Shown here one piece after another: positions 45,050-55,200 of a DNA stretch of 64,000 nt. The DNA is from Pedobacter sp. Leaf41 (lineage in GTDB: Bacteria; Bacteroidota; Bacteroidia; Sphingobacteriales; Sphingobacteriaceae). The stretch is taken from NCBI RefSeq assembly GCF_001422545.1, contig NZ_LMLE01000008.1, positions 492,903 to 556,902 on the forward strand, given 5' to 3'. The notes under the pieces are model-generated. The model ran no database searches. It saw only the letters and a list, made by a program, of their open reading frames with translations, and was not told the origin of the DNA. Position 1 is the first letter of the stretch. Every line of letters starts with the position of its first letter. The position numbers and the translations under genes were made by a program.

Positions 45050-46407
45050 TATACCAATTCGTTGATTTGTGCTTGAAACTGATCTTTATTGTCTGACTTG
45101 GTAACTAATTGTCTACCAATGCTATTATAATAATAACCAAGGTCGATCATTTTTTCAAGGTCGAATAAATTTCTGCCATCGAAAATTACTCTTTCTTTCA
45201 TTAGCGAAGCTATTTTATCGAAGTCTGGGTTTCTAAATAACGACCATTCTGTCGCAATAAGCAAGCTATCGGCATCACGTAATGCTTCATATTGATCTTG
45301 TGCATACACAATCCGATCACCAAAAATAGCTTTAACATTTTCCATACTTTCCGGATCGAACACACTTACTGTAGCCCCTTTTTTCAAAAGTGCTTCTATG
45401 ATGTATAGCGCTGGTGCTTCACGGATATCATCTGTTTCTGGTTTGAAGGCCAGGCCCCATAATGCGAAATGTTTACCCGAAATATCATCGTGATAGTATT
45501 TTAGCATTTTGTTTACCATAACAGTTTTTTGGCGCTCGTTTACGTTCATTACCGATTTTAAAATTTCAAAATCATAAACATATTCATCAGCAGCTTTTAC
45601 CAAGGCCTGAACATCCTTTGGGAAACAAGAGCCCCCGTAACCAATGCCTGGAAACAAAAATCTTTTTCCTATTCTTTCATCAGAGCCTATACCTTTACGT
45701 ACCGAGTCAACATCAGCACCCACAAGTTCGCAAAGGTTTGCAATCTCATTCATAAAAGTAATTTTTGTCGCCAAAAATGAGTTGGCTGCATATTTTGTTA
45801 ATTCTGATGATTTCTCATCCATAAACAAAATTGGATTTCCCTGACGAACGTATGGCGCATACAATTCCGTCATTATTTTTTTTGCCCTTTCGCTTCTCGT
45901 TCCTAATACGACGCGATCTGGTTTCATAAAATCTTCAACCGCAACACCTTCCCTCAAAAATTCTGGGTTTGAAACAACGTCTACTTCGATGTTGGTGTGC
46001 TGTTCAAATATCGCTTTCACCTTGTCGGCAGTGCCAACAGGTACGGTCGATTTATTTACAATCACTTTATATGAGGTAATTAATTTTGCAACATCTGCAG
46101 CTGCCCCTAAGATATAGGAAAGGTCTGCCGCCCCATCGCCGCCCGGAGGCGTAGGCAAGGCCATGAAAATAATTTGAGCGCTTTCAATAGCACTGGCCAA
46201 ATCCGTAGTAAAAGTTAGGCGTTGTTGTGAGATATTGCGATTAAACAACAATTCCAAGCCAGGTTCGTAAATAGGCAATTGCCCATTTTGCATTTTTTCT
46301 ATCTTGGCAACATTGATGTCAACACATGTTACATGATTGCCTGTTTCAGCTAAGCATGTGCCCGTTACCAAGCCTACATAACCCGTTCCAATTACTGCTA
46401 TTTTCAT
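45049..46407 (-). CDS. ugd: UDP-glucose 6-dehydrogenase
   Basis: This 452-residue enzyme oxidises UDP-glucose to UDP-glucuronate. It has the NAD-binding start [55 protein letters not shown], and the catalytic Cys in [14 protein letters not shown] (about 258-271). The C-terminal domain holds [16 protein letters not shown]. It is the first gene of the minus-strand polysaccharide operon and supplies UDP-glucuronate, partly passed on to UDP-xylose by the next enzyme. Confidence 0.95.
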   Translation of the reverse strand: MKIAVIGTGYVGLVTGTCLAETGNHVTCVDINVAKIEKMQNGQLPIYEPGLELLFNRNISQQRLTFTTDLASAIESAQIIFMALPTPPGGDGAADLSYILGAAADVAKLITSYKVIVNKSTVPVGTADKVKAIFEQHTNIEVDVVSNPEFLREGVAVEDFMKPDRVVLGTRSERAKKIMTELYAPYVRQGNPILFMDEKSSELTKYAANSFLATKITFMNEIANLCELVGADVDSVRKGIGSDERIGKRFLFPGIGYGGSCFPKDVQALVKAADEYVYDFEILKSVMNVNERQKTVMVNKMLKYYHDDISGKHFALWGLAFKPETDDIREAPALYIIEALLKKGATVSVFDPESMENVKAIFGDRIVYAQDQYEALRDADSLLIATEWSLFRNPDFDKIASLMKERVIFDGRNLFDLEKMIDLGYYYNSIGRQLVTKSDNKDQFQAQINELV

Positions 46408-46457
46408 AATGATTTTGTGAGATTTTAAGATCTAGTTATTCAGTTTTTTGATCATTG

Positions 46458-46488
46458 CGAAGGTAGTGGTTAAGCCATGGCAACCCAA
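46458..46488 (-). promoter_or_regulatory. Promoter of the ugd operon
   Basis: On the minus strand, TTG (46488-46486) and TACCTTCG (46465-46458) are 20 bases apart, close to TTG / TAnnTTTG with one mismatch. The leader would be about 45 bases. Confidence 0.45.
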
Positions 46489-46590
46489 TAGCCCTTTAAT
46501 ACCATAATTTATAATCAACATCTTTTTACAAATCGAAAACCTTTACAATCCATTGCAAATTAGAGGGTTATATTTCATTTTAGGTTCGCT

Positions 46591-46610
46591 TACGGAGCAA
46601 TATGGTGCTC
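46591..46610. terminator. Hairpin after the JmjC/cupin gene
   Basis: GGAGCA and TGCTCC form a 6-bp stem just downstream of the minus-strand cupin gene. There is no T tract on the minus strand, so separation from the ugd operon may be incomplete. Confidence 0.35.
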
Positions 46611-46631
46611 CATAAACAGCCTTTCTTTCGG

Positions 46632-47480
46632 TTATCTCCCTGCAAATTCTCTAATTTTACATATTGAGCCTGCAATTATCGCAAAACCGTAATTGGCAAC
46701 CGCCTTTACAAGGCTCTGGCTTTTTTTAATGTGAAACATATCTTTTCGCCAGGCGTGGTAATTGGTATTATTTAGTTGATCGTAGATTACGGAGATATTT
46801 TGACCAAGAGCCACTGTTGTATGCCACATGCCGTTCGGTACAAAAATGGTTTCGCCCGGTTCAAGCGTCACTTCGATGGCTTGGGCAGATTTAAACTTTG
46901 GATGTTTTTCTAAATCTGGCTTTAAGATGTTAACGGGCGAAAGAAAGTTTGCATAACCTTTTTTACCTGCATATAAATACTCATCCTGATCGCCAGGGAA
47001 AAGAATAAATTTCTTTTGACCATATAATTGGGTGATCCACGCATTTGTGTGGTAGAAATCTTTATGTAAAGAATATTGATTGCCCTGGCCACCAAAAAAT
47101 AAATTCACGTTTTTTCCAAATTTCCCATAAGGAAATAGCTTGGAATCAAACCAATTTGGGGTTGCATAATTCATGTGTATGGGTTTAATCATCGCCATAA
47201 ATTCGGGCAAATCGTATGGGATTTCAAAGCTGATGGGATAGGGCGCTGGGTTTGCCGGCGTACTGTTTTTAGTAAGCTCAAGAATTTGGTTGATGCTGTA
47301 TTTTTTATCCTCGAAATCCATTACATAATTTCCAAATTGGCTGCTGAAAAATTCAGGCCCGAATTGATGGCTGGGCCATACTTTTGAGGCGTTTCTCAAT
47401 ACCACAGGTTTTCCCTTTGTCAAGTACTGATTGATAAATTCCTCGTAAGAGATTTGATCTCTTTTATCTATTTGTAACAT
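46632..47480 (-). CDS. JmjC/cupin-8 family Fe(II)/2-oxoglutarate-dependent oxygenase-like protein
   Basis: This 282-residue protein resembles cupin_8/JmjC hydroxylases. It starts with a GKPVVLRNASKVWPSHQF segment typical of the family. The metal triad His139-x-Asp141 (SLHKDFYHTNAW) and His220 (PNGMWHTTVAL) is complete. LYGQKKFILFPGDQDEYLY follows the first ligand pair, as in FIH-type enzymes. It starts 13 bases after the phosphopantetheinyl transferase gene and is the last gene of the NRPS-PKS operon. Hydroxylation of the peptide product or of a carrier-bound residue is the likely role. Substrate is unknown. Confidence 0.8.
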   Translation of the reverse strand: MLQIDKRDQISYEEFINQYLTKGKPVVLRNASKVWPSHQFGPEFFSSQFGNYVMDFEDKKYSINQILELTKNSTPANPAPYPISFEIPYDLPEFMAMIKPIHMNYATPNWFDSKLFPYGKFGKNVNLFFGGQGNQYSLHKDFYHTNAWITQLYGQKKFILFPGDQDEYLYAGKKGYANFLSPVNILKPDLEKHPKFKSAQAIEVTLEPGETIFVPNGMWHTTVALGQNISVIYDQLNNTNYHAWRKDMFHIKKSQSLVKAVANYGFAIIAGSICKIREFAGR

Positions 47481-47493
47481 GAATGAATATGTT

Positions 47494-48204
47494 TTAGGAG
47501 TAATTCCAATAAAAAACGGGTGATGATTTCGTTCTTACCAAAGAGACGATATACTCATGATCTGTTTTTAGTGTTGATGAATGAAAATTTTGATTGGCTC
47601 GAATGATCGAAACAGGTAAACAATCGAGTGCTTTTAGGTTATTTAACAAACCCTCACCAGTCGCTTTTAATATAGCTTCTTTACGCGTCCATAGTACATA
47701 AAAAGCTTCTCTCTTATTTAACGAACTGCGTATTAAGTGCTCTTCTTGTTTATGGAAACATTCGGGAATGAGTGGATCAAAGTCAAAATTTTCTTTGATA
47801 AGTTCCACGTCGATGCCAACGGGTTTCATACTTAGCGCAATGACGATGCAATCGCCGCTATGACTGATGTTAAATTCTATACCCTGGATGAACGGCTTTT
47901 TGTTTGAGCCTTCGCTAAAAAGTAAATTACTGGCCGACCTACCCGTGCCCAGGGATATAATTCTTCGCAGGGCATAACGCGTACACAAATAGCGTTCGCG
48001 ATCAGACTGCATCAAAAAACGTTTAGATTTGATGATTTCATCACTGGAGAGGATTTGATCTGTTGTAGCCTTTATGGAATTGAAATATTGGCTAACCTTG
48101 ATTTTAAATACGTGATCGGAATGTAAATCAAGAGGCAGATTATGGTCAAAATCAGTCCAGGTTACTTCGCATTCAAAAGGCAGTTCAACACTAATCATTC
48201 GCAT
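47494..48204 (-). CDS. Sfp-type 4'-phosphopantetheinyl transferase
   Basis: This protein of about 236 residues attaches the phosphopantetheine arm of CoA to carrier proteins. It has the two diagnostic motifs, VGIDVELI and FYVLWTRKEAILKATGEG, plus FNISHSGDCIVIAL before them. The ATG at 48204 (or 48198) is chosen because it overlaps the end of the NRPS gene only slightly; an upstream frame start at 48243 would overlap by 53 bases. It should activate the three carrier sites of the neighbouring megasynthases (Ser535 and Ser1520 of the hybrid, Ser1036 of the NRPS). Confidence 0.92.
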   Translation of the reverse strand: MRMISVELPFECEVTWTDFDHNLPLDLHSDHVFKIKVSQYFNSIKATTDQILSSDEIIKSKRFLMQSDRERYLCTRYALRRIISLGTGRSASNLLFSEGSNKKPFIQGIEFNISHSGDCIVIALSMKPVGIDVELIKENFDFDPLIPECFHKQEEHLIRSSLNKREAFYVLWTRKEAILKATGEGLLNNLKALDCLPVSIIRANQNFHSSTLKTDHEYIVSLVRTKSSPVFYWNYS

Positions 48205-51200
48205 TGCTGTTGAGCTGATTTTGCAGGATCTTGGCAAACTCAATATGATGTGGCGCTGAAATAAAAGTTTTATGATCGCCTGGTATTTCGCACACCTCTA
48301 TGCCGTTATTTGCAAATCGGTTCCAACCGAGATGCTTCAAGTCATCTAAAAAATAAAGCCTTTCAGATACCCTAAACAAGGTGATCTTCAAATTCGCTGG
48401 CTTTAGCAGATAATTTTGCAAGGCTTCATCGTATTTGATATAGATTGCCTTTTCCCGATCTGAAAATAATGCCCAATCCAAATCTAATTCCCCTTCACTA
48501 TTTTTAAACAGCCTTTTTTTAGTAATATCAAGTTGATATTTTATCGTATTGATTGGTGTTTTGGTAAAAGATGACGCAATAAATGGGATTTTTTTAAATT
48601 GTCGTCTTAAGAAATACCCCAAATTATTCTGGCTTTCATCTTTTGAAACATTTCTGCCGGTATCAGTATCCACTACACCTAGCAAGTGGATTTTCTTCCC
48701 CAATACTTTGAGTTGTTTTGCCATTTCGAAGGCAATAAAACCACCCAATGAGTAGCCCACAATATTGTAAGGCCCGTTTGGATTGCTTTGCAGTAGTTCT
48801 TCAATATAACGTGCCGCTATCCCTTCGATGCTATCTGGAACGTATTCATCCTGATCTAAACCTATGGCTTGAACACCATAGATAGGCTGATCCTTATCAA
48901 GCGTGGCGATAATGGATTTAAACAGCAACACATTTAATCCACTGCCGTGAATCAAATAAACCGGATTTTTATCACCACCGGTTCGGATGGGAATAATGGT
49001 TTGCGATTTTTTGTCATCTACCTTATGGGTAAGCTGTTGGGCCAATGTTTCAATGGTTGCATATTTTAGCAATGTTGTAAGGGGCAAACGAAAGCCTATC
49101 TTTTTTTCTAAAGCAAGCATCATGCTTACGGCTATCAGCGAGTTGCCTCCAAGTTCAAAGAAGTCATCTGTAACATTAATTTCTTCTATGGCTAAACAGG
49201 CTGACCATATCTCTTTTAATACTTTTTCATTAGGTGAAAGCTCAACATTTCTTTTGGCAGGCGTTACGGTGGTTCTTGTTATTGGCTTAGGAAGTAATGC
49301 CCGATCAACCTTTCCATTTGGGGTAATTGGAAATGCCTCCAATACCACAATATAATTGGGTAACATGTAAGCGGGCAAGCGTTTAGCAAGATCTTCTTTT
49401 AAGCCCTGCAAATAACTTTTTCTCACGCTCATCTGATTTCTTTCACCCTGCTGTTGCGGGTTTAATTCCAATATGCCTGGGCTATTTCGAAATTCTTCTG
49501 TGAGCACCAGGTATGCCACCAAAACGGGGCTCTTACTTACATCATCTCTTTGTAATACATGTGCTTGATTAATTTCTTCCCTAATCAATAACTGATTTTC
49601 GATTTCACCAGGTTCTATTCTGTGCCCCCTAACTTTTATTTGGTGATCTATCCTCCCAAGGCATTGAATTTCTCCATTGGGTAGCATTTTACCTAAGTCA
49701 CCTGTTTTATATAAAATTATATTGGAATGTGGATCTGCGGAAACAAATTTATCATCGGTGAGCTTTCTATGGTTTACATAGCCTAAACTCACGCCTTCGC
49801 CTCCAATACATATTTCGCCAATTTCTCCTGTCTGTACCGGATGAAGGGATTGATCCATTATCTGCACTAGGGTATTGTGCAATGGTTTTCCAATGGTAAT
49901 CCATTCATCTGTTGGTAAAATTTCCTTTCCAATGGAATAGATAGTGGTTTCGGTAGGGCCATACATGTTCCACAATCTGGCACCAGTGTTTAATATTGCT
50001 TTGGCCAGATGTATATCCAATTGCTCGCCCCCAACTATTACTTTCATTTGATTGGTGTTTAAGCCTGCATTCAAAATCATGGATAGTGTAGAAGGTGTGC
50101 CTTGAAGCACAGTAATATCCGCGAGGGAAATTAAATCGTTTATTAATCGTCCATCTTTTGCGGTAGTTGAGCTAGCAATAATGACTTCAGCACCACAAAT
50201 TAACGGTAAGAAAAGTTCAAGGGCTGCAATATCGAATGAAATGGTGGTTATGGCCAACAACCGGTCGCTGTAGGTTAAACCTGGCATTTCCTTAGTACTT
50301 AATAGCAGATTGGCCAAATTTCTGTGGCTAATTTTTACCCCTTTAGGAAAACCAGTAGACCCCGAAGTGTATAATACATAAGCTATATCTGAAAGTTCAG
50401 GCTCAATATTTTGCCATTTGTTACTATTTAAATCAATGGATGTAAAGGCTTCATTGATTGAGATGTTTTTGATTTCAGGAAGTATCGGAGCAGTTAAATT
50501 TGAAAGCATGCTCGAAGCACCGGAATCCTTTAACATATGGATGATTCGCTCTGTAGGTAAATCGGGATCAATAGGTAAGTATGCGGCTCCGGTTTTTAAA
50601 ATGGCTATCATAGCCACCAGCATTCTTGATGATCTCTCTGTCGCAATTGCTATGGTTTGACCTTTCCCAATCCCTTGATTATGAAGGTAAAAGGCGATCG
50701 CATCTGCATGCTGAAGCAATGTTTGATAATTTAGTTGCTCACCATTATAACATAGTGCATTACGGCTGGAATATTTGCTTGCACATTCGTTAAAAAGATT
50801 AACAAAACTTTTCGTATTGATGAAGGTATCTCCTTTGATGATGGCCTTCGTGGCACCTGCATTTACGGCATTGGCAATTTTAACAGCCGGGTTTTCCAGA
50901 TAAATGTCGATCAGGCGTTTAAAATCGCTGATCATTTCGTTTATAGTTGTCGACTTAAAAAGCTGGGTATTATAGTTCCATTCTAAAGTTAGCCCATCAG
51001 GACTATCTGTTGCATTTACAAAAAGCTCAAAAGTTTCGCTTTTTCTTACGTTTGAAATAATCTGATGGTCGACACCACTGAAAGATACATCGCTATCCAT
51101 GCCCATGTCGATATTAAATACAATGGGCACCAATGGTACTCTGGATATGTCTCTTTTCGGATTTAGTTTGTTGAGCAGCTGACCAAAGCTGTATTGCTGA

Positions 51201-52246
51201 TGATCATAAACATCCATCAAATGACTGCGTTTTGCCTTCAAATAATCTGTTAAGGACAAATCTGCATCGATGGTACTTCTAATAGGTAAAATATTTACGC
51301 AATGCCCAATCAGATTATAAGAGGCAGTTACGGCCTGCTCGGCAGATGGTAAGCCAATTACCAATTCGTTTTGACGTGTTTTTTTAAATATCAACACTTC
51401 AAAAATTGATAACATGGTGGTTACGAGGCTACATCCAATCTTCGCTCCGCTTTTTCGCAAGTCTTCAACTGTACTTTTGGGCAGTAACTGGTCTATGCGC
51501 TTTGATTGATAAGTACGCAGGTCTGCCCGGGGAAAGTCTGTAGGGAGATTGATTTGGGGAACAGCCTGTGCAAATTCTTTTAACCAAAAATTTTCAGTAA
51601 CGCTAAATTCTGCACTATTAAGATAGTTATTTTGTGCGATTGCAAACTGACTGATTTGAAAAGCTTCGGGAAGAGATATCGAATTTCCCCGAAAATGCGA
51701 ATTATAAAGTTTGCTTAATTCTTCTAAAATAATGCCCAACGACCAGCCATCGCAGATAATATGATGGAAAATTAGCGTAATCAGAACATGCTCATCCTCC
51801 ACTTGGTGAATAAAAACGCGAAATAGAGGTGCCTCATGCAAATCAAAAGCTAAACTCATTTGAGTATCTAAAAACTCATCTATATGTAGTTTTTTAAGCT
51901 CGTGGGATAGGTGGTGAAGATTTTCAACTTCAATCTGATAAGGAATTGCGTCGTAAATAATCAACTTTTCGCCATTTCCACTAATATGGCTCCGAAGGGC
52001 TTCATGGCGTTGAACTAATTGTTGAAAAGCTTTTCTAAAATTATCGATGTCAAAGTGCCCTTTGATCGCTATTGAAACCGATTCATTGTAAGCTATATTG
52101 GCCTCATTGCCGCCCATTAAACAAGAAAGATAGATTTCTTGTTGCGCTTTATTGATCGACACCAGTTTCTCAATACGCCGATCTTGCTCAAACGGATTAA
52201 AATCAACTGAAATTAAATCGGCTTCTAAATCTAAAGTGTTACTCAT
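48191..52246 (-). CDS. Nonribosomal peptide synthetase, C-A-T-TE
   Basis: This 1351-residue terminating module has four domains. The condensation domain is at about 28-455, with intact HHxxxDG at 161-167 (HHIICDG). The adenylation domain is at about 480-985, with YTSGSTGFPKG at 626-636 and A10 Lys979. The carrier domain is at about 1000-1070 (GGNSL, Ser1036). The thioesterase is at about 1090-1351, with GYSLGG (nucleophile Ser1166) and His1325. Aligned by eye with PheA, the binding-pocket residues read D-I-L-Q-I-G-M-I-Y-K, close to the glycine code D-I-L-Q-L-G-L-I-W-K. It lies 3 bases after the hybrid gene, so it should accept that protein's amino-acyl chain, add glycine and release it by hydrolysis or cyclisation. 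Confidence 0.93.
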   Translation of the reverse strand: MSNTLDLEADLISVDFNPFEQDRRIEKLVSINKAQQEIYLSCLMGGNEANIAYNESVSIAIKGHFDIDNFRKAFQQLVQRHEALRSHISGNGEKLIIYDAIPYQIEVENLHHLSHELKKLHIDEFLDTQMSLAFDLHEAPLFRVFIHQVEDEHVLITLIFHHIICDGWSLGIILEELSKLYNSHFRGNSISLPEAFQISQFAIAQNNYLNSAEFSVTENFWLKEFAQAVPQINLPTDFPRADLRTYQSKRIDQLLPKSTVEDLRKSGAKIGCSLVTTMLSIFEVLIFKKTRQNELVIGLPSAEQAVTASYNLIGHCVNILPIRSTIDADLSLTDYLKAKRSHLMDVYDHQQYSFGQLLNKLNPKRDISRVPLVPIVFNIDMGMDSDVSFSGVDHQIISNVRKSETFELFVNATDSPDGLTLEWNYNTQLFKSTTINEMISDFKRLIDIYLENPAVKIANAVNAGATKAIIKGDTFINTKSFVNLFNECASKYSSRNALCYNGEQLNYQTLLQHADAIAFYLHNQGIGKGQTIAIATERSSRMLVAMIAILKTGAAYLPIDPDLPTERIIHMLKDSGASSMLSNLTAPILPEIKNISINEAFTSIDLNSNKWQNIEPELSDIAYVLYTSGSTGFPKGVKISHRNLANLLLSTKEMPGLTYSDRLLAITTISFDIAALELFLPLICGAEVIIASSTTAKDGRLINDLISLADITVLQGTPSTLSMILNAGLNTNQMKVIVGGEQLDIHLAKAILNTGARLWNMYGPTETTIYSIGKEILPTDEWITIGKPLHNTLVQIMDQSLHPVQTGEIGEICIGGEGVSLGYVNHRKLTDDKFVSADPHSNIILYKTGDLGKMLPNGEIQCLGRIDHQIKVRGHRIEPGEIENQLLIREEINQAHVLQRDDVSKSPVLVAYLVLTEEFRNSPGILELNPQQQGERNQMSVRKSYLQGLKEDLAKRLPAYMLPNYIVVLEAFPITPNGKVDRALLPKPITRTTVTPAKRNVELSPNEKVLKEIWSACLAIEEINVTDDFFELGGNSLIAVSMMLALEKKIGFRLPLTTLLKYATIETLAQQLTHKVDDKKSQTIIPIRTGGDKNPVYLIHGSGLNVLLFKSIIATLDKDQPIYGVQAIGLDQDEYVPDSIEGIAARYIEELLQSNPNGPYNIVGYSLGGFIAFEMAKQLKVLGKKIHLLGVVDTDTGRNVSKDESQNNLGYFLRRQFKKIPFIASSFTKTPINTIKYQLDITKKRLFKNSEGELDLDWALFSDREKAIYIKYDEALQNYLLKPANLKITLFRVSERLYFLDDLKHLGWNRFANNGIEVCEIPGDHKTFISAPHHIEFAKILQNQLNSNAND

Positions 52247-52249
52247 CGT

Positions 52250-55200
52250 TTAGTTGGTTTGAACCTGTAAGAACATCGCGTTATTTTCCGGATCCTCAAT
52301 AAACCAAGCCGGGTTTCCAAAACGATCCTTTCCTAATCTTGCTCCCGAAACCGGAGGATGATTGTTGTCGATTACGACTGCACTAGGATTATATGTCAGT
52401 GATTTTGATTGGTTCTGCTGATTTGGGAAAAACCCTTTGTCAATCATTTCATCTATTGAAGCGCTAAAAGCGGTAATAATTTGATCAATATCGTGATAAC
52501 TCGTAGCCTCAGTGATAAAACAAGGGAAACCATCCAGAATATGAATGCCTTTCTCTCTCATCAACACAAATAGAAGCTCACTGTAAGCCATTTCCTGATC
52601 AAATTTAAGTTTCCATAGTGAGCCATAATTTACTACCTGCATGGGTAATCTTCTTAATGCGATTTCACGGTTTAGCGACTTGGAGATAAAATCCCCTTTA
52701 TCGTTAAGTTTCTGTTGCAAAGAAGGTCCCTGTTCCTTCATGTAGACTAAGGATGCTTTGGCAGATGCTAAAGCAAGCGGGTGACGAACGAATGTTCCAG
52801 CAAAGTAGGTAATGCCAACTTCGGGGATAGAGTCATCACCGTAATTCCAGGTTCCTCCATCAAGTGCATCCATAAAAGTTTTGGTGCCTGCAATAACACC
52901 TATTGGGATCCCTGCGCCAACTACTTTTCCGTAAGCGGCTATATCTGCTTTTACGCCAAGCAAAGCCTGGGCGCCACCCGGATGCATTCTAAAACCTGTA
53001 ATTACCTCATCAAAAATTAGTGCTGCTCCATGTTCGGTTGTGATTCGACGGAGTTGTTGTAAAAAAGAAATAGGTACAAATTCTGGTCTTCTGCTTTGAA
53101 TAGGTTCCACTAAAACACCAGCAATTTCATTTGCCCTGTCTTTTATGATCGCTAAGGTTTCATCTGTTCCATAATCAAGCACTAATATGTTTTCTACTGC
53201 TTCAGGCATAATACCAGCGGCAGCAGGAAAAGATTTCAATTTTTTGGTTCCCCGAACGAGCACTTCATCGAAAATGCCGTGGTAGGAACCAGTAAACGCT
53301 ACAATTAGCGAGCGTGCCGTTACCGTTCTGGCCAAACGGATACAACCCATAACGGCTTCCGAGCCAGTACTACATAAACCTGTTCTATCAAAACCCGTAA
53401 AATCGCAAACCAAACGGCTTACCTCTGCCGCCAATTCATGTTGAGGCCCTACTTCAAATCCTTTTTCAATTTGATCGTGAAGTGCTTCCTTGATAAAATC
53501 AGGCTGGTAACCAAGCATATTTGAGCCAAAACCATTCAAAGCATCTATATACTGGTTCCCATCTAAATCCCATAGTTTACTACCGCTCGATTTTTTAACG
53601 ATTATAGGATATATTAAATCTTTAATTGCAGGTTTAAAGCCATTTACCACACGTGGATCAGCCATAAAACGCCTGCTCTCTGCTGTTGAAGCCTTGCTTT
53701 TGGCAGTTTTCGCATTGTAACGCTTTGTTAATGCTGCCAAGAAATTTTGCTGCTTTTCGTTAAGAGCCGTTTTGGTAAATTCAATTTTTGGTGTAGCGCC
53801 AAATGGTTTTCGCACTTCGTTTTGCTCTTCTGTAGACAGGGCTGATATTGGTGTAAAGCTTTTTGCCGGATTTGGCTGTGGTGTAACTTTTGCAATATTT
53901 TCTGCAACGGCAATTGGATTGCCTGGCGTATGCGTGATCAGTTGAATCTGTTTGGCAATCAATTCCAATTGAGCTGAAAGCAATCCCAAAACACTGTTTT
54001 CTTGTGCTTGTACTATATATTGTGGCGAAACCGGTGCCGCTTGTATTAAATCTGGCACTAAAGGATCTGTAGGGATTAATGGCTCAAGATAATTAACCAA
54101 AGCCTCAATTGATGAGCACTCTTCATTCAATTGCCTAAATGTAATAGGCAAATTGAATTCTTTTTTGAGCGAAGTAGCCAACTGTGTTAGTAGTAAGGAA
54201 TCAAATCCAATTTCTAAAAAGTTCTTGTTTAAATCTACTCCTTCAAACTCTATTCCTGATGAATGCTCGAGTACTGCTTTAACTTGATTAATTAGGGCGT
54301 TTTTTTTCATTTGACTTTGATTGTCGGTGTTGTTGGCTTTTACTACTGGCTGAGGTATGTTTGTGCTGCTGGCAGTTGACTGTAGCGGTTCGATCCAGTA
54401 TTTTTCTTTATGGAAAGCGTAAGTTGGCACTTCAACAAAAGTTCTTTCCTGATTTTTATAGTATTGCTCCCAGTTGATTGTAATACCTGCGCACATTAGT
54501 GCGCCTAGTGTATGGATTATTTTTTGTGTATCGACGGCGGTAGGTACCATGCTGGATAATACCGTGCGCTCAGATGCATTCTCCATTAAAATTTGTTTGG
54601 TAAATACACTTAAGGCTTCGCCTGGGCCGACTTCTAAAAATAAGGGATCGTGATGGCGAATGATATAGGCTATTGCTGTCGAAAATTTTACCGTATCCCT
54701 CAAATGGTTAGTCCAGTAATTTACATCAAGCGCTTGCTCATCTGTGAGGAGTTTCCCTGTTACCGAAGAAATTATCGGCACTTTGGGATGCTGTAGGGTA
54801 ATGGTTTCTACCAGTTTTCTGAAATCAGGAAGAACTGGATCCATCATAAACGAATGAAAGGCATGGCTCGTAGCTAACAATTTGCCAGGAATGCCTAAAT
54901 TATCCAACTTGTTTTTGAAAGAAGTCAGCTCATTATGGCCCCCAGAAATTACAAACAGGTTTTTGGTATTTTCTGCAGCAATAGATAAATTTACCGGCAA
55001 TATGTCAGCAATATCCATGTTTTTCAGTCGAACGGATAACATGCCGCCGCTAGGTAACTTACTAATTAGTTTGCCTCTTACGGCCACTAATTTTAACGCA
55101 TCGCTCAACGAAAAAACGCCAGCTAAGTGTGCCGCTACATATTCTCCAACGCTATGGCCACAAAATACATCTGCCTTACAGCCCCAACTCATCCACAGTT

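Noticed and set aside
48987..49355. 122-residue plus-strand frame inside the NRPS gene
   Set aside because: It is antisense to the carrier and late adenylation regions and has no features of its own.
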